This document shows, piece after piece, positions 63,449-64,000 of a DNA stretch of 64,000 bases. The notes under the pieces are model-generated. The model did no database searches and was not told the origin of the DNA. It was given only the letters and a program-made list of their open reading frames with translations. Both the position numbers and the translations under genes were made by a program. How positions within the stretch are numbered: the stretch's first letter is position 1; every line of letters starts with the position of its first letter. The stretch spans positions 1 to 64,000 of the forward strand of contig NZ_JAENKV010000006.1 of assembly GCF_016599045.1 (NCBI RefSeq). Reading direction: 5' to 3'. Source of the DNA: Campylobacter sp. TTU_617 (GTDB lineage: Bacteria; Campylobacterota; Campylobacteria; Campylobacterales; Campylobacteraceae).

Positions 63449-64000
63449 TAAATATTTCCGGCAAAGCTCTCTTAAAAGCATATTTTGTCATTCTTTCTTT
63501 AAGCATAGAAACTAATTCTGGGTTTAAGCTTAATATTTTTTCCTTATCATTTAATTCTAAAGCTTTTAAACCTTGATCAATCTCTTCATAAGAAAAACCT
63601 AAATCTTCTTGATCGTTTTGTCCAACCCAAAGATCAGCACTTGGAGCTTTTTGTATAAAAACTTGATCTAAATTTAAAAAAGTAGCTAAGTTATAAATTT
63701 CACTTTTGTAAAAATTTCCTATAGGATTAAAAGCACAAGCTAAATCTCCATAAATAGTTCCATAACCAAGCATTAGCTCACTTTTATTTGAAGTTCCAGC
63801 AACTAAGCATTCTTTTAATGCAGAATAATCATAAAGCAAACTCATACGAATTCTAGCACATAAATTACCCATTCTAATTTTGTTTATATCTTGACTTTGT
63901 TCTAAAAACGAAGTTAAAATTTTATCAATTTTTATAATTTTATATTCTATATCTAGATCTTTACAAAGTTTAAGGGCATCTTGTAAATTTTGTTCATTTG
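63435..64000 (-). CDS. nadE: NAD synthetase NadE (partial, N-terminus beyond the window)
   Basis: The frame is open to the window end and covers the last 188 residues. It has RMGNLCARIRMSLLYDYSAL, GTSNKSELMLGYGTIYGDLACAFNPIG and the substrate region SADLWVGQNDQEDLGFSY, all specific for ammonia-dependent NadE. The enzyme amidates nicotinate adenine dinucleotide to NAD. The N-terminal SGGxDS loop must lie beyond position 64000. It is the first gene seen of the operon leading to lpxK, which it overlaps by 14 bases. Confidence 0.93.
   Translation of the reverse strand, partial: NEQNLQDALKLCKDLDIEYKIIKIDKILTSFLEQSQDINKIRMGNLCARIRMSLLYDYSALKECLVAGTSNKSELMLGYGTIYGDLACAFNPIGNFYKSEIYNLATFLNLDQVFIQKAPSADLWVGQNDQEDLGFSYEEIDQGLKALELNDKEKILSLNPELVSMLKERMTKYAFKRALPEIFNDLA

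Overview
This is chromosomal DNA of a Campylobacter species. The base composition is strongly AT-rich, promoters are of the T-tract plus extended -10 type, and nearly every core gene has a close counterpart in C. jejuni. Gene order differs from C. jejuni NCTC 11168: blocks that I recall as Cj1443c-Cj1455, Cj0277-Cj0266, Cj0239-Cj0254, Cj1529-Cj1533, Cj1612-Cj1605, Cj1534-Cj1536, Cj0255-Cj0261 and Cj0810-Cj0813 lie end to end. It is therefore probably a relative such as a member of the C. lari group, but the species cannot be fixed from the sequence alone. Layout: 1-8857 is one end of the capsule locus, with capsule glycosyltransferases and the export genes kpsF, kpsD, kpsE, kpsT and kpsM. 8908-17292 holds a small flavin-barrel protein, the dut/EI24/tilS/rimO cluster, and two accessory loci that share a C-terminal module. 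One of these (10100-11818) is a decayed sugar transferase gene. The other (15615-17292) is an SGNH-like gene split at an A8 tract, with a G9 tract near its end and a T14 tract in its promoter. 17446-26848 holds prfB, the operon fabZ-lpxA-clpX-mreB-mreC (lipid A, fatty acid and cell shape), tautomerase-bcp-queH, and an SPFH protein with two small membrane proteins. 26882-27879 is the wreck of a HsdR-like nuclease gene. 28025-38190 holds iscS-nifU (Fe-S assembly), a gene of unknown function behind a perfect sigma-54 promoter, rpmI-rplT, an HDOD protein, a 48-residue acidic protein, and the run moaC to rarA. 38717-53924 holds a frameshifted GT9 gene, purM, coaE-dapF, a Bax-like gene, prfA-rpsT, the pgpA/ATP-sulfurylase-like/HP1021-like/ispDF operon, mrp-dapD, dps and galU-pgi. 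54026-64000 holds tRNA-Glu, mntP, exoA, eptC-dgkA-wHTH, pyrC, a frameshifted TM2 gene, and the operon nadE-lpxK-thrC-kdsB-GNAT-methyltransferase, which runs off the window end. How the genes work together: much of the window serves the envelope. It covers capsule polymer synthesis and export (kps plus transferases), lipid A and KDO (lpxA, fabZ, lpxK, kdsB), phosphoethanolamine decoration (eptC, dgkA), sugar nucleotides (galU, pgi), peptidoglycan precursors and shape (dapF, dapD, mreB, mreC), and phospholipids (pgpA). Housekeeping genes for translation, tRNA modification, Fe-S assembly and replication control are interspersed. Five loci carry broken frames, all in accessory genes, while the conserved genes are intact. 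No CRISPR array, insertion sequence, prophage or rRNA operon was seen. I did not find a convincing wholly new system. The strongest leads are the contingency-type locus at 15554-17292, the ATP-sulfurylase homologue lacking sulfate-binding residues, the AAC(6')-like acetyltransferase, and the sigma-54-controlled orphan gene.
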